Assembly (NCBI GenBank): GCA_020848815.1
Contig: JADLHL010000009.1
Coordinates: 1 to 32,084, forward strand
Length of the DNA: 32,084 nt
Reading direction: 5' to 3'
Source: Chitinophagaceae bacterium
GTDB lineage: Bacteria > Bacteroidota > Bacteroidia > Chitinophagales > Chitinophagaceae
Below the pieces are notes generated by a model that worked only from the letters and a program-made list of their open reading frames with translations, did not search any database and was not told where the DNA came from. Position 1 is the stretch's first letter. The number at the start of each line of letters is the position of its first letter. A program made the position numbers and the translations under genes. Positions 9,340 through 18,199 of this stretch are shown one piece after another.

Positions 9340-10251
9340 ATGAAAGTCATCATGTACCATTATGTGCGGCCGCATACAGATTTTGCCAATAACAAATCTG
9401 TGCTTCCGCTTGATGTTTTTTGTTGGCAACTTGATTTCTTTAGTAAAACAGGCAGCATCATTCATCCGGCTGAATTATTTAACCCTGGCTTTCAGCCTGA
9501 GCCCAATCAGTACTTACTCACGTTTGATGATGGATTGATTGATCATTACACATATGTTTTTCCTGAACTGCAGCAACGCGGCTTATCGGGTTTGTTTTTT
9601 TTGAATGGAAAAAACTTTGCAGAACAACGACTATTGAATGTGCATCGGTTGCATTATTTGCTGGCCAACTGTACGGCAAAAGCACTGGAATCGGCCTGTC
9701 TCAATTTGCTGGAGAAATACCCGTTGGTACCAGCATACAAGCAACGGTTTGAAGCAAGTGTGTACGAGGGGTTGCAACAGGAAGAAGTGATTTCAGACAT
9801 AAAAGCCAGGTTGAACTTTTTTGTATCGCCACAAGATCAAGACAGTATTTTGGAGCAGCTTCTGTATCAGTTTGGCATTGATGAAAATGCCATCATGCAA
9901 AACTTCTATATCAACCAAACTCAAGCGGCGGCCATGCAGCAAGCAGGCATGTATTTTGGTGCACATGGCTATTCGCATTATGTAATGAGCAATTTGGCTG
10001 CCCCGGCACAACAGTCAGACATAGATCAGTCCATTCATTTTTTACAACAATGGTTGCCAGAAAATCAACCGCTGAGTTTTTGTTACCCCTACGGCTACCA
10101 CAACTCCTACGACGAATTTTGCACTTCCTATTTACAGCAAAAAACAGCCTGTGCATTTGCAGTAGAAAACCGCTCATTAAACGAAGCTGACTGGAATAAC
10201 AATCGCTGGGCACTGCCCCGTATTGACTGCAATCGTTTTTTACCTGACTAA
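9340..10251 (+). CDS. Polysaccharide deacetylase family protein (NodB-like)
   Basis: MKVIMYHYVRPHTDF...YLLTFDDGLIDHYTYVFPELQQRGLSGLFFLNG...MYFGAHGYSHYVMSNL...SFCYPYGYHNSYDEF. ORF track start is 9241; ATG 9340 fits the family N-terminus and lies downstream of the -7 element. Confidence 0.85.
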   Translation: MKVIMYHYVRPHTDFANNKSVLPLDVFCWQLDFFSKTGSIIHPAELFNPGFQPEPNQYLLTFDDGLIDHYTYVFPELQQRGLSGLFFLNGKNFAEQRLLNVHRLHYLLANCTAKALESACLNLLEKYPLVPAYKQRFEASVYEGLQQEEVISDIKARLNFFVSPQDQDSILEQLLYQFGIDENAIMQNFYINQTQAAAMQQAGMYFGAHGYSHYVMSNLAAPAQQSDIDQSIHFLQQWLPENQPLSFCYPYGYHNSYDEFCTSYLQQKTACAFAVENRSLNEADWNNNRWALPRIDCNRFLPD

Positions 10252-10258
10252 TAACAGC

Positions 10259-11089
10259 ATGCAGGCAAGAATTGCCACTATACAAGATCATGGGCAGTTG
10301 ACAAAATTTTATAGCTGCTACTACCCATCGGGGCATCCATTGTACAATCATGAATTTTGGGCCTGGATGTTTACTAACCCTGCATACGGGCAATGTATAG
10401 TTGTAGAAAATAAAGCAAAGGAAATTGTTGGCCACATGGGTTTTGTACAAGCTGGCGGTTTGGTTTGGTTGGTAAATATTTTAGTTGATGCCAACCATCG
10501 GCATCAAAACATTCCGGATATTTTATTTGATGTAGCAAGGGGGTATGGCCCTCTCGCAGTGGCTGTAGCCAATGATGCAGGCGCATCGCTACTACGCAGA
10601 AAAAAATGGCAGGAACAACAACTACTACAAAGATGGATATGGACTAGGCCAAACACAGACTTTCAAAATAATAAGGATTTTTTTAAGGCCATACAGCAAC
10701 CGGCCGACCTGCAAAAACCAGAAGGCTATTTATGGCAGCAACCATATTTGCAAAGTGTAGCATTTAATTGGGGAGATATTGCACAACTGGCCTTGAATGC
10801 CGGAGGATTGAGATTAGTAACATGCAATAACCCAAAAGCATGTGTAGCATGGGCGATGGACAATAGTTGTAACTGGATTGATTTTGTGACAAGCAATACA
10901 AATGCAGCAATGCAACATGCGTTACAAGATGCAACCTTTTCCCGCAATGAAAATTTCCCCTGGTACCTCAACCCGCCAGAGTTCAACAGAAAAGTAACCC
11001 TCAATTGGTTTACAGAAAATCAATTGCCAGAGGGATTTGTTTTCAACCGTTCAATGGCAGATATGACAAGGATTGGCAGTATTGATTAG
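10259..11089 (+). CDS. GNAT-like acetyltransferase
   Basis: MQARIATIQDHGQLTKFYSCYYPSGHPLYNHEFWAWMF...VVENKAKEIVGHMGFVQ...NILVDANHRHQNIPDILFDVAR; ATG at 10259 lies just after the deacetylase stop. Confidence 0.6.
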   Translation: MQARIATIQDHGQLTKFYSCYYPSGHPLYNHEFWAWMFTNPAYGQCIVVENKAKEIVGHMGFVQAGGLVWLVNILVDANHRHQNIPDILFDVARGYGPLAVAVANDAGASLLRRKKWQEQQLLQRWIWTRPNTDFQNNKDFFKAIQQPADLQKPEGYLWQQPYLQSVAFNWGDIAQLALNAGGLRLVTCNNPKACVAWAMDNSCNWIDFVTSNTNAAMQHALQDATFSRNENFPWYLNPPEFNRKVTLNWFTENQLPEGFVFNRSMADMTRIGSID

Positions 11090-11095
11090 TGGTTT

Positions 11096-12052
11096 CTATT
11101 GCAGCAGTGCTTGCTGTAATTTCTTAGCCATAAATATTTCTGTAGCAGCCATCGATTCAAAAGTAGCGCCTGCAATATGTGGAGTAATCAGCACCCGGTT
11201 GTTGTGTTGAGCAAGTTGCCACAGCGGACTTTTAGTCAAATACCCGTTAAGTTCATCATGAATAACATCTGTAGCCACAGCTGCGATAAGCCCTTGTTCA
11301 ATTAATCCTGCTACCGCTTCTTCATTCCACACATTTCCCCTGGAGGTATTTATTAAAACACTTCCTGGTTTACAATGCTGCAGCAATTCTGCCGATAAAA
11401 AATTATCGTTTCCTGTACCAGGTATGTGAATGCTGATTACATCACTTTGTTGCAACAATTCAAGTAATGGTACTGGCTGAACGGATTCATTGCGAAGCTG
11501 TTCTTCATTGATATCGTAAGCCAACCATCGCATGCCGAATGCTGTTGCAAACCGGGCCACCTGCCTGCCTACTCTACCTAAGCCAATAATACCAATGGTT
11601 TTGCCTTGCAAATTATTGCCTTTCCAATCATTTCTGTTCCACACTCCTTGCAGCACATCTGCAGTAGCTGGAACAAGTCTTTTCATTGATGCCATTAACA
11701 AGGCCCAAGTATGCTCAGCTGTAGATGGAATATTATCGAGAAAATGGGTTTCGCCTTGAAGCGATAAAATCTTGATATTTTTTGTTTCACAATAAGCTAT
11801 ATCAATATGATCGAGGCCTGTGGTAGGGGTAACAATGTATTGCAAATGATGAGCCTGTGCCAAAGAAGCTGCATTCCAAACTTTAGCCAGCCTAACTACA
11901 AGCACGTTAGAAAGGGCTAAAGCATCTTCAAACCCTATTTCAACAGGTGATAAGAATTGTTGCACCTCTCCCAATTGCTTATACAAAGCCAAAGCCTCTG
12001 CGCTGTATTCGCCGGCTTCTGCTATCACTATTTGGGGGTTATGCAACCTCAT
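11096..12052 (-). CDS. D-2-hydroxyacid dehydrogenase (NAD-binding)
   Basis: GKTIGIIGLGRVGRQVARFATAFGMRWLAYD; NTSRGNVWNEEAV; LITPHIAGATFESM. Confidence 0.88.
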   Translation of the reverse strand: MRLHNPQIVIAEAGEYSAEALALYKQLGEVQQFLSPVEIGFEDALALSNVLVVRLAKVWNAASLAQAHHLQYIVTPTTGLDHIDIAYCETKNIKILSLQGETHFLDNIPSTAEHTWALLMASMKRLVPATADVLQGVWNRNDWKGNNLQGKTIGIIGLGRVGRQVARFATAFGMRWLAYDINEEQLRNESVQPVPLLELLQQSDVISIHIPGTGNDNFLSAELLQHCKPGSVLINTSRGNVWNEEAVAGLIEQGLIAAVATDVIHDELNGYLTKSPLWQLAQHNNRVLITPHIAGATFESMAATEIFMAKKLQQALLQ

Positions 12053-12066
12053 ACGTTGTATTTGAT

Positions 12067-13065
12067 TTATGCAATATCATCAGCAGTAAGAAAACTCCAT
12101 TGTGCCAATGCTTTATTGAGCTGCTTCCCCAATACTTGCTGATATTGATTTGCAGGAATCCCTTTATCACCCGGTTTTTTTGATTCCAAATCGCTTAGGG
12201 AAAGTACATGGCCAACCGGCAGATTTTTATTTACCGCCAAAGATTTACCAAACATCACTTTTAATTCTGCAAATTGGCTATTGTCCTCTTTCAAAGCCAG
12301 TGGCTGTAAGCCTTGTTCAATTTTCGCCACGCCTTCGCACAAGAAAGCAATTTCATCAATCGTTAAAGATGCTTTGGCATCGGGGCCAAACATGCGCCTG
12401 TCAAACACGGCATGAAACTCTAATATGCTTGCGCCCAGTGCCGCAGCTGCCAGGCAAGCAACGGGGGTACCACTATGATCGCTAAAACCAACAGGTAGTT
12501 GATAACGGTCACGCATTTGTTGCATGTAGCTGAGCCCCCACTGCGATGGTTGTGTTGGGTAGGCTGTGGTGCATTGCAAAATAGATGTATCAACCTGACG
12601 AGCTTTCAAAAAAGCGATGGCTTCATCCAACTCTTGCCAGTTGCTCATACCACTTGATATAATTACTTTTTTTCCAGTAGCAGCAATTCTGTCCAACAGC
12701 AATAAATTACTGATTTCGCCAGAACCAATTTTATAGGTTTGAATTTTTGTTTTTTCAAGCAAATCCACAGCTGCTATCGAAAATGGACTCGACATAAAAT
12801 CTACACCAGCTTCTGTACAATGAGCAGCGATATCCATCCATTGCACTTCTGTAAATTCCATACGGCGCCAATAATCGAAACGGGTAGCGTCCTGCTTTGA
12901 AAACTTTACCCGAAAAGGTTCATAAGCACTGCTTTCTGCTTCAGCTATATGTGTTTGGAACTTTACCGCATGTACTCCAGCTTTTGCCAGTGCATCTATA
13001 TAACTATGTAAGATGCCCAAACTGCCATCGTGTGCCTGTGCTATTTCTGCAATGATATACGCCAT
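12067..13065 (-). CDS. N-acetylneuraminate synthase family protein (NeuB-like, C-terminal SAF domain)
   Basis: MAYIIAEIAQAHDGSLG...AVKFQTHIAEAESS...SSPFSIAAVDLLEK...KIGSGEISNLLLLDRIA...GFSDHSGTPVACLAAAALGASILEFH...VFDRRMFGPDAKASL. Confidence 0.88.
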   Translation of the reverse strand: MAYIIAEIAQAHDGSLGILHSYIDALAKAGVHAVKFQTHIAEAESSAYEPFRVKFSKQDATRFDYWRRMEFTEVQWMDIAAHCTEAGVDFMSSPFSIAAVDLLEKTKIQTYKIGSGEISNLLLLDRIAATGKKVIISSGMSNWQELDEAIAFLKARQVDTSILQCTTAYPTQPSQWGLSYMQQMRDRYQLPVGFSDHSGTPVACLAAAALGASILEFHAVFDRRMFGPDAKASLTIDEIAFLCEGVAKIEQGLQPLALKEDNSQFAELKVMFGKSLAVNKNLPVGHVLSLSDLESKKPGDKGIPANQYQQVLGKQLNKALAQWSFLTADDIA

Positions 13066-13109
13066 GGATTACTGCAATTAAAATGCTTTCAACAAATATA
13101 GTTCTCGCT

Positions 13110-14573
13110 TTACTTGAATAATGATGTAGTAGTTCGCTGCTGCATCAGCTTGAGTACACAATTGGCCAATTTTTCCGAAGCAGGATAAATATCATCGGTT
13201 ATAATTTTCTTCCACCGAAGCTTATCCGGAGCCAGTAGATGTGGAGCAGATATAAGCTGTGGCAATAACGAGTTCAAATCATCTTTCTTATGGAGCATAA
13301 CCACGGCGTTTAGTCCATCCCACGTTTTCAAATGCTCCTGCAAATAACCTTGTGTAATATCGAAACCCGGACAATCGGGATGATTGTACGCAAAGTTGAT
13401 TGCTGGTTTATTATGGTGTGCAAAATCGAGGTTCATGGTAGAGCCTATATTGAATAATGCGTCACAATGTAATACCAGATTTACCAACACTGCTTCATCT
13501 TCAGGAGTAGGAATATTCGTTTCCCAGTCTCGGTTGCCCTCCCGTTTCCATAACGGACGAGCAACTATTGCCAAATCTGGAAACCTTTCCACAACAGCTT
13601 CTAATCGCCCGGAATAATCATTGGGTGATGGCCGAACTAATACAACACAATCTTTCGCTTCAGCAAGTTTTGACAGTTGCATTAATACATCCAACAAATA
13701 CAAATGATCGGAAGGAAACGAAGGCTCATTGCCGGAAAAACAAAAGACATGCTTCTTACCCTTGGTACCAAAGCACTCATGAAACCTTTCTTTGGTCCAA
13801 TACAACGCAGTATTATAATAGGCATCGAACTGTGGCGTTCCTGTTACATGAATATTTGCAGTATTGATTTTTGGATACAACAAACAGAATTCATCTTTCA
13901 TCCAATTGCTCCATACCAGCCAATCTTTTGCCTCATAAGTCATACGAGTTTTGGGAAGATTATCCCAAGAAAAAACAACGCTGCACGTATGTATGCCTAA
14001 TGTATTGGCAACACTCATTGCATAGCCGGCTTCAATGGATCGCTGATGGGTACATAACATCATATCTGGCTTCAATTGCTGCAGCAATGAAGCATATGAT
14101 TTTCCGGCATCATCATTCAACATTTTTCTACGTAGCCATGCTTCGGACATGTCACTCATCCATGCAACCTTTGCCAGCAGTCCTGCCAGCATATTCATAA
14201 GTTGAAATAGTATTTTTTTTCTACCCTTTTGTGTACTAAAGAAAAACCAGTTATCAGCTATGCTTTTATTGTTCAGTGTTTTAGCGTTGCGATGCATCCT
14301 GATGAACATACAAAGCCTGCGTAGCAAATCAGCACTTCTGCTTTCTGCAATATCTGGTAAATACACAGTATTAAAAGTATCTGGATGCAACTGTGCCACC
14401 TGTGCGACTACTGAAGGAGCAAGGCGATGTAACAGCACTAACTGAATACCTGCCTGCTGCAAATATTTGAGCACATCTGTAAAAAGATAATTGCGTACAC
14501 CAATCCCATCTGGTACCAACAGTACCAGTGTAGGTTTGCGATTTTCAGTAGTATGATGGTCTGCAACCTGCAT
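13110..14573 (-). CDS. GT-B-fold-like glycosyl-/glycerophospho-transferase of unassigned family (paralog of 18200-19621)
   Basis: LVLLVPDGIGVRNYL...MLCTHQR...FSWDNLPKTRMT...VWSNWMKDE...HVTGTPQFDAY...HCDALFNIGSTMNLDFAHHNKPA, shared with 18200-19621. Confidence 0.5.
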   Translation of the reverse strand: MQVADHHTTENRKPTLVLLVPDGIGVRNYLFTDVLKYLQQAGIQLVLLHRLAPSVVAQVAQLHPDTFNTVYLPDIAESRSADLLRRLCMFIRMHRNAKTLNNKSIADNWFFFSTQKGRKKILFQLMNMLAGLLAKVAWMSDMSEAWLRRKMLNDDAGKSYASLLQQLKPDMMLCTHQRSIEAGYAMSVANTLGIHTCSVVFSWDNLPKTRMTYEAKDWLVWSNWMKDEFCLLYPKINTANIHVTGTPQFDAYYNTALYWTKERFHECFGTKGKKHVFCFSGNEPSFPSDHLYLLDVLMQLSKLAEAKDCVVLVRPSPNDYSGRLEAVVERFPDLAIVARPLWKREGNRDWETNIPTPEDEAVLVNLVLHCDALFNIGSTMNLDFAHHNKPAINFAYNHPDCPGFDITQGYLQEHLKTWDGLNAVVMLHKKDDLNSLLPQLISAPHLLAPDKLRWKKIITDDIYPASEKLANCVLKLMQQRTTTSLFK

Positions 14574-14583
14574 ACAAAAGGCA

Positions 14584-16290
14584 TTACGCTTGCAAAAGCA
14601 TCGCAGCGTTTATCCACTGCCACACAAAAAAGCTATTGTCCGTTTTTTCATCCAGAAAGTCTTGCCAGCCTTTTTCTACCTCTTTTGTATTGAACCAACC
14701 ATTATTTAATGAGCCGGTGAGTGTTCTAATATAATCCTCAGCCCATGATTTTAATGACCCTCGCAACCATTCACGTTGTGGGGTTTGTAAAGGACGTTTT
14801 GGTGCAAGCACCAATTGCTGCTGCATAGAACGCAATGCTAATTGACGCAAACCAAATTTCGTATTGCCATCTCTGTACTTCATGTGTTTGGGCAATGCAA
14901 ATGCATACTCCAACAATCGATGATCAAGAAATGGCTCCCTTAATTCGGTGCTGTACAACATGCTGGCCCTATCGTTAAAACGAAGTGCTCTTGGGAACTT
15001 TGTATAAAAAATATCCCTGTATTGAAGATTTTGCAGGTCGTTATCAAATGGCTTTTTGTATTGAGGGGCTGTTGCCAAACCAGCAAAGTCCGCATCAAGT
15101 GTGGCAGGCAGCACAGGTGCATAATTACTGCCCTGTATTATTCCACCACCGGTTTTATAGTAGTAATCATAGCCACCCCATGCTTCATCCATACCCTGCC
15201 CATCTAGCAGCACCAATACTCCCGCTTGCCTGGCATGCTTAAAGATCTGGCTATATGCAATAGTTGGAATGCCCCCATAAGGTTCATCTTGTTGAATGGC
15301 CATTTCAAGGGCCAAGGCAGGAATATTTTCTGCCTGAAGCAAAACAGGACGCAGCGGCTTACGGGTATGCTCAATGAGTTGTTTTACCCAAGGGAGTTCA
15401 TCATAGCGGTCATCATTGCAATAAAACGTATAGGCATTTATGCTATCATTTTCAGGATAAGCATGATGAATAGCATTGAGCAGGGTACTTGAATCTAGAC
15501 CACCACTGATATTAAAACCAACAGGCACATCAGCTCTGAAACGCAACGCTACTGCATCATTCATTAATGCACTGTAATTGCTTAATATTTCTGTTTCATC
15601 TTGTGCATGTGAAATGTGCTGCACTTCATCTTCCAGTTGATACCATTGATGCAGTTTCGGCTCACTTCCTTTTTCAAACACTGCATAATAACCAGCAGGT
15701 AGGGTGTGTATGTGCTCCCAAAAGGTTTGGTGAGGCTGCCCATACATTCCATGTGTAAAAAAACCTGCCCATACTTCATCATTCGTTTGCTTAGGCACAC
15801 CTGCCGCCCAAAGCGATTTTATTTCGCTGGCAAAAAAATACTGTCCATCCCGCTTTGAGTAATAAAATGGTTTTACACCAAACCTGTCTCTGACCGCAAG
15901 CAATGTTTCTGTAACACTATCCCAAATGGCAAAAGCGAACATGCCAATTAGGAGGGGCAGCATGTCTATGCCTTTTTTTTCGTACAAAGCAAGTAACACT
16001 TCTGTGTCGCTATGTGTTCTAAGTGTTGTATCGGATAGGTATTGCTGCTGTAGCTCTTTGTAGTTATAAATTTCTCCGTTGAATACAATGTGGTATCGGC
16101 CACTGCCACTTTGCATAGGCTGGTTGGCGGCCTCGCTTAAATCAATAATTGACAACCGATTGTGCCCCAAGGCAATGTTTTCTCCAATCCAAATACTGGT
16201 ATTGTCGGGGCCGCGATGGCGCTGTGCATGCAACATTTGATGTAACACATCTTTGTGCCCTTCTCCTATAATGCCTGCAATTCCACACAT
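14584..16290 (-). CDS. asnB: Asparagine synthase (glutamine-hydrolysing) / glycan amidotransferase
   Basis: MCGIAGIIGEG with N-terminal Cys nucleophile; RHRGPDNTSIW; HNRLSIIDLS; FNGEIYNYKEL; PVGFNISGGLDSSTLL. Confidence 0.92.
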   Translation of the reverse strand: MCGIAGIIGEGHKDVLHQMLHAQRHRGPDNTSIWIGENIALGHNRLSIIDLSEAANQPMQSGSGRYHIVFNGEIYNYKELQQQYLSDTTLRTHSDTEVLLALYEKKGIDMLPLLIGMFAFAIWDSVTETLLAVRDRFGVKPFYYSKRDGQYFFASEIKSLWAAGVPKQTNDEVWAGFFTHGMYGQPHQTFWEHIHTLPAGYYAVFEKGSEPKLHQWYQLEDEVQHISHAQDETEILSNYSALMNDAVALRFRADVPVGFNISGGLDSSTLLNAIHHAYPENDSINAYTFYCNDDRYDELPWVKQLIEHTRKPLRPVLLQAENIPALALEMAIQQDEPYGGIPTIAYSQIFKHARQAGVLVLLDGQGMDEAWGGYDYYYKTGGGIIQGSNYAPVLPATLDADFAGLATAPQYKKPFDNDLQNLQYRDIFYTKFPRALRFNDRASMLYSTELREPFLDHRLLEYAFALPKHMKYRDGNTKFGLRQLALRSMQQQLVLAPKRPLQTPQREWLRGSLKSWAEDYIRTLTGSLNNGWFNTKEVEKGWQDFLDEKTDNSFFVWQWINAAMLLQA

Positions 16291-16298
16291 AGCTGTAC

Positions 16299-17015
16299 CT
16301 ATTTATATTCCGGATTAGCTGCCAAAAAAGAATCCAACAACTCGACCGCCATTTGCCAATCTTCAGGCGTATCCACGTTTACCAATACTTCCTGATTGAT
16401 TGGATAGCCCACAAGTTTTGGACCGTAAAAAGTATTTTCTTGTAGCAGTGATGTTTTGAAAATGTAAACAGAACCGTCACGTATGTATGTAACAGGAAGT
16501 AATTGCCGGCGGGTAATAATTTTCTCTTCTCCTGTTGATATGTTTAAGTACCCATCTTGGTTCTGTTCGAATACCCAATGAGGATTGTATTTCTGTGGCA
16601 CTTCGGTAGTTGACACAAGTGTATCAGCATCCAGTTCTGTTAGCTTTTCAAAACAAGCATCAATAAAGCCAACTGATCTAAAAGGATTTGTAGGTTGCAA
16701 AATAGCCACATAGTCAAACACTTTGCCCAATGATGCAAGAAAGGCAATGTCATCCTGCATTACATCTAGCATTGGCGTTGAATCCAAAGCCAAATGAGCA
16801 GGCCGCATTCTTGGCACTTCAATGCCATAGCTTTTAGCAATACTGGCTATTTCGTCGTCATCAGTTGATACAAAACACTCAGTGATACATGCACTTTGCT
16901 GAGCGGCCAAAATTGTATAACCAATCAAGGGTCTTTCTCCCAGCATTTTTTTGTTTTTGCCAGGTACGCCTTTGCTTCCACCTCTTGCGGGTATATATCC
17001 GAGTACACGTTTCAT
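16299..17015 (-). CDS. neuA: Acylneuraminate cytidylyltransferase (CMP-nonulosonate synthetase)
   Basis: MKRVLGYIPARGGSKGVPGKNKKMLGERPLIGYTI; VAILQPTNPFRS; DTPEDW. ORF track extends to a TTG at 17018; ATG at 17015 overlaps the neuC stop (TGATG). Confidence 0.88.
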   Translation of the reverse strand: MKRVLGYIPARGGSKGVPGKNKKMLGERPLIGYTILAAQQSACITECFVSTDDDEIASIAKSYGIEVPRMRPAHLALDSTPMLDVMQDDIAFLASLGKVFDYVAILQPTNPFRSVGFIDACFEKLTELDADTLVSTTEVPQKYNPHWVFEQNQDGYLNISTGEEKIITRRQLLPVTYIRDGSVYIFKTSLLQENTFYGPKLVGYPINQEVLVNVDTPEDWQMAVELLDSFLAANPEYK

Positions 17016-18172
17016 CAATACATGATGGTTTTATGAAATCGCAAATCAATGGCAGCTAATATATCTGCGATTTTTTTTCCTGCATCGCCACCTCCATACA
17101 CGTTTGATGGAGCAGGCCTTTCGCTTTTCAGCAGTTGCTGAATAGCAGCGGCAATACTCGCTGTATCGTAGTTGGTGTCAATTACATTATTGCCCCGGTC
17201 TCTTCTGTTTTGTCGACTGCCCAAATTGATAACAGGTACACCCAAATAGGCACATTCCCGAATACCCACACTACTATTTCCTATCAGCATTTTGGCATTG
17301 AGCAGCAGCTTCAGAAAATCTTCAGACTCCATGTTCTTGAAGAAATGAATATTAGCCGGCTTGTGTACTTCTCTGTAATGACGAATACCACTTGAAGTGC
17401 CATCAGCACCTGCATCTACATTTGGCCAAAACCAAAAAACAGGCAAATCGAGCTTCGCAACAGCGGCCAGGGTTTCCATTACATGATGCCGGCTTTCCTG
17501 ATATTCTGTGGTAACAGGGTGTTGCATCACCACCAGATATCCGTTGCTATAATCTGGCGTGGCACCCACCCCACCGTATTTTTCATACACTTTAAAATCA
17601 AGTGAAGGATTAGCCTTTACATTGGCAGCCAAATCGATTGATGGACAACCTGTGTTGAATACATACTCAGGATCTTCTCCCAATTTTATAACCCGCTCCT
17701 TAGCTGACTCACTGGCTACAAAATGAATGTCGGCCAGTTTGGTATTGGCATGTCTTACTTTTTCATCGATATTGCCAGTTACCTCACCACCTTGCACATG
17801 GGCCAGTGGAATATTTTGGTAAGAAGCCGCAATGCTGATAGCGATGGTTTCAAAACGATCTGCGATGGCAATAACGACATCAGGCTTTAAGTTGTAAAAA
17901 ACATTGGCCAATTCCATGATACCAAGGCCGGTGGTTTTTGCCATGGCAGTTGGGTTTTCGCCTTCCAGTACCATGAATACTTTTTCATTTACCTCAAACC
18001 CATCTTTCTCTATAAATTCCAATGCATTGCCATAACGGCCTAGCAAGGCACTACCTGCCACCACCAGTTGCAGTTGCAAATCGGGATGCTCCTGAATGGC
18101 TTTCAATGCGGTTTTAATTCTGCTATAGGAAGGACGAGCAGTTATTACTACGCAAACTTTTCTCTTACTCAT
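17015..18172 (-). CDS. neuC: UDP-N-acetylglucosamine 2-epimerase (hydrolysing), NeuC/LegG-like
   Basis: KVCVVITARPSYSRIKTALKAI; VIAIADRFETIAISIAASYQNIPLAHVQGGEVTGNIDEKVRHANTKLADIHFVAS; NSSVGIRECAYLGVPVINLGSRQNRRDRG. Confidence 0.9.
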   Translation of the reverse strand: MSKRKVCVVITARPSYSRIKTALKAIQEHPDLQLQLVVAGSALLGRYGNALEFIEKDGFEVNEKVFMVLEGENPTAMAKTTGLGIMELANVFYNLKPDVVIAIADRFETIAISIAASYQNIPLAHVQGGEVTGNIDEKVRHANTKLADIHFVASESAKERVIKLGEDPEYVFNTGCPSIDLAANVKANPSLDFKVYEKYGGVGATPDYSNGYLVVMQHPVTTEYQESRHHVMETLAAVAKLDLPVFWFWPNVDAGADGTSSGIRHYREVHKPANIHFFKNMESEDFLKLLLNAKMLIGNSSVGIRECAYLGVPVINLGSRQNRRDRGNNVIDTNYDTASIAAAIQQLLKSERPAPSNVYGGGDAGKKIADILAAIDLRFHKTIMY

Positions 18173-18199
18173 GATGCTATTGTGCTTACGTTCTCAGAA

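Noticed and set aside
14213-14220. T8 run (and T8 at 15973-15980) considered as phase-variation tracts
   Set aside because: A/T runs of this length are common in this AT-rich sequence; weaker evidence than the G/C runs.
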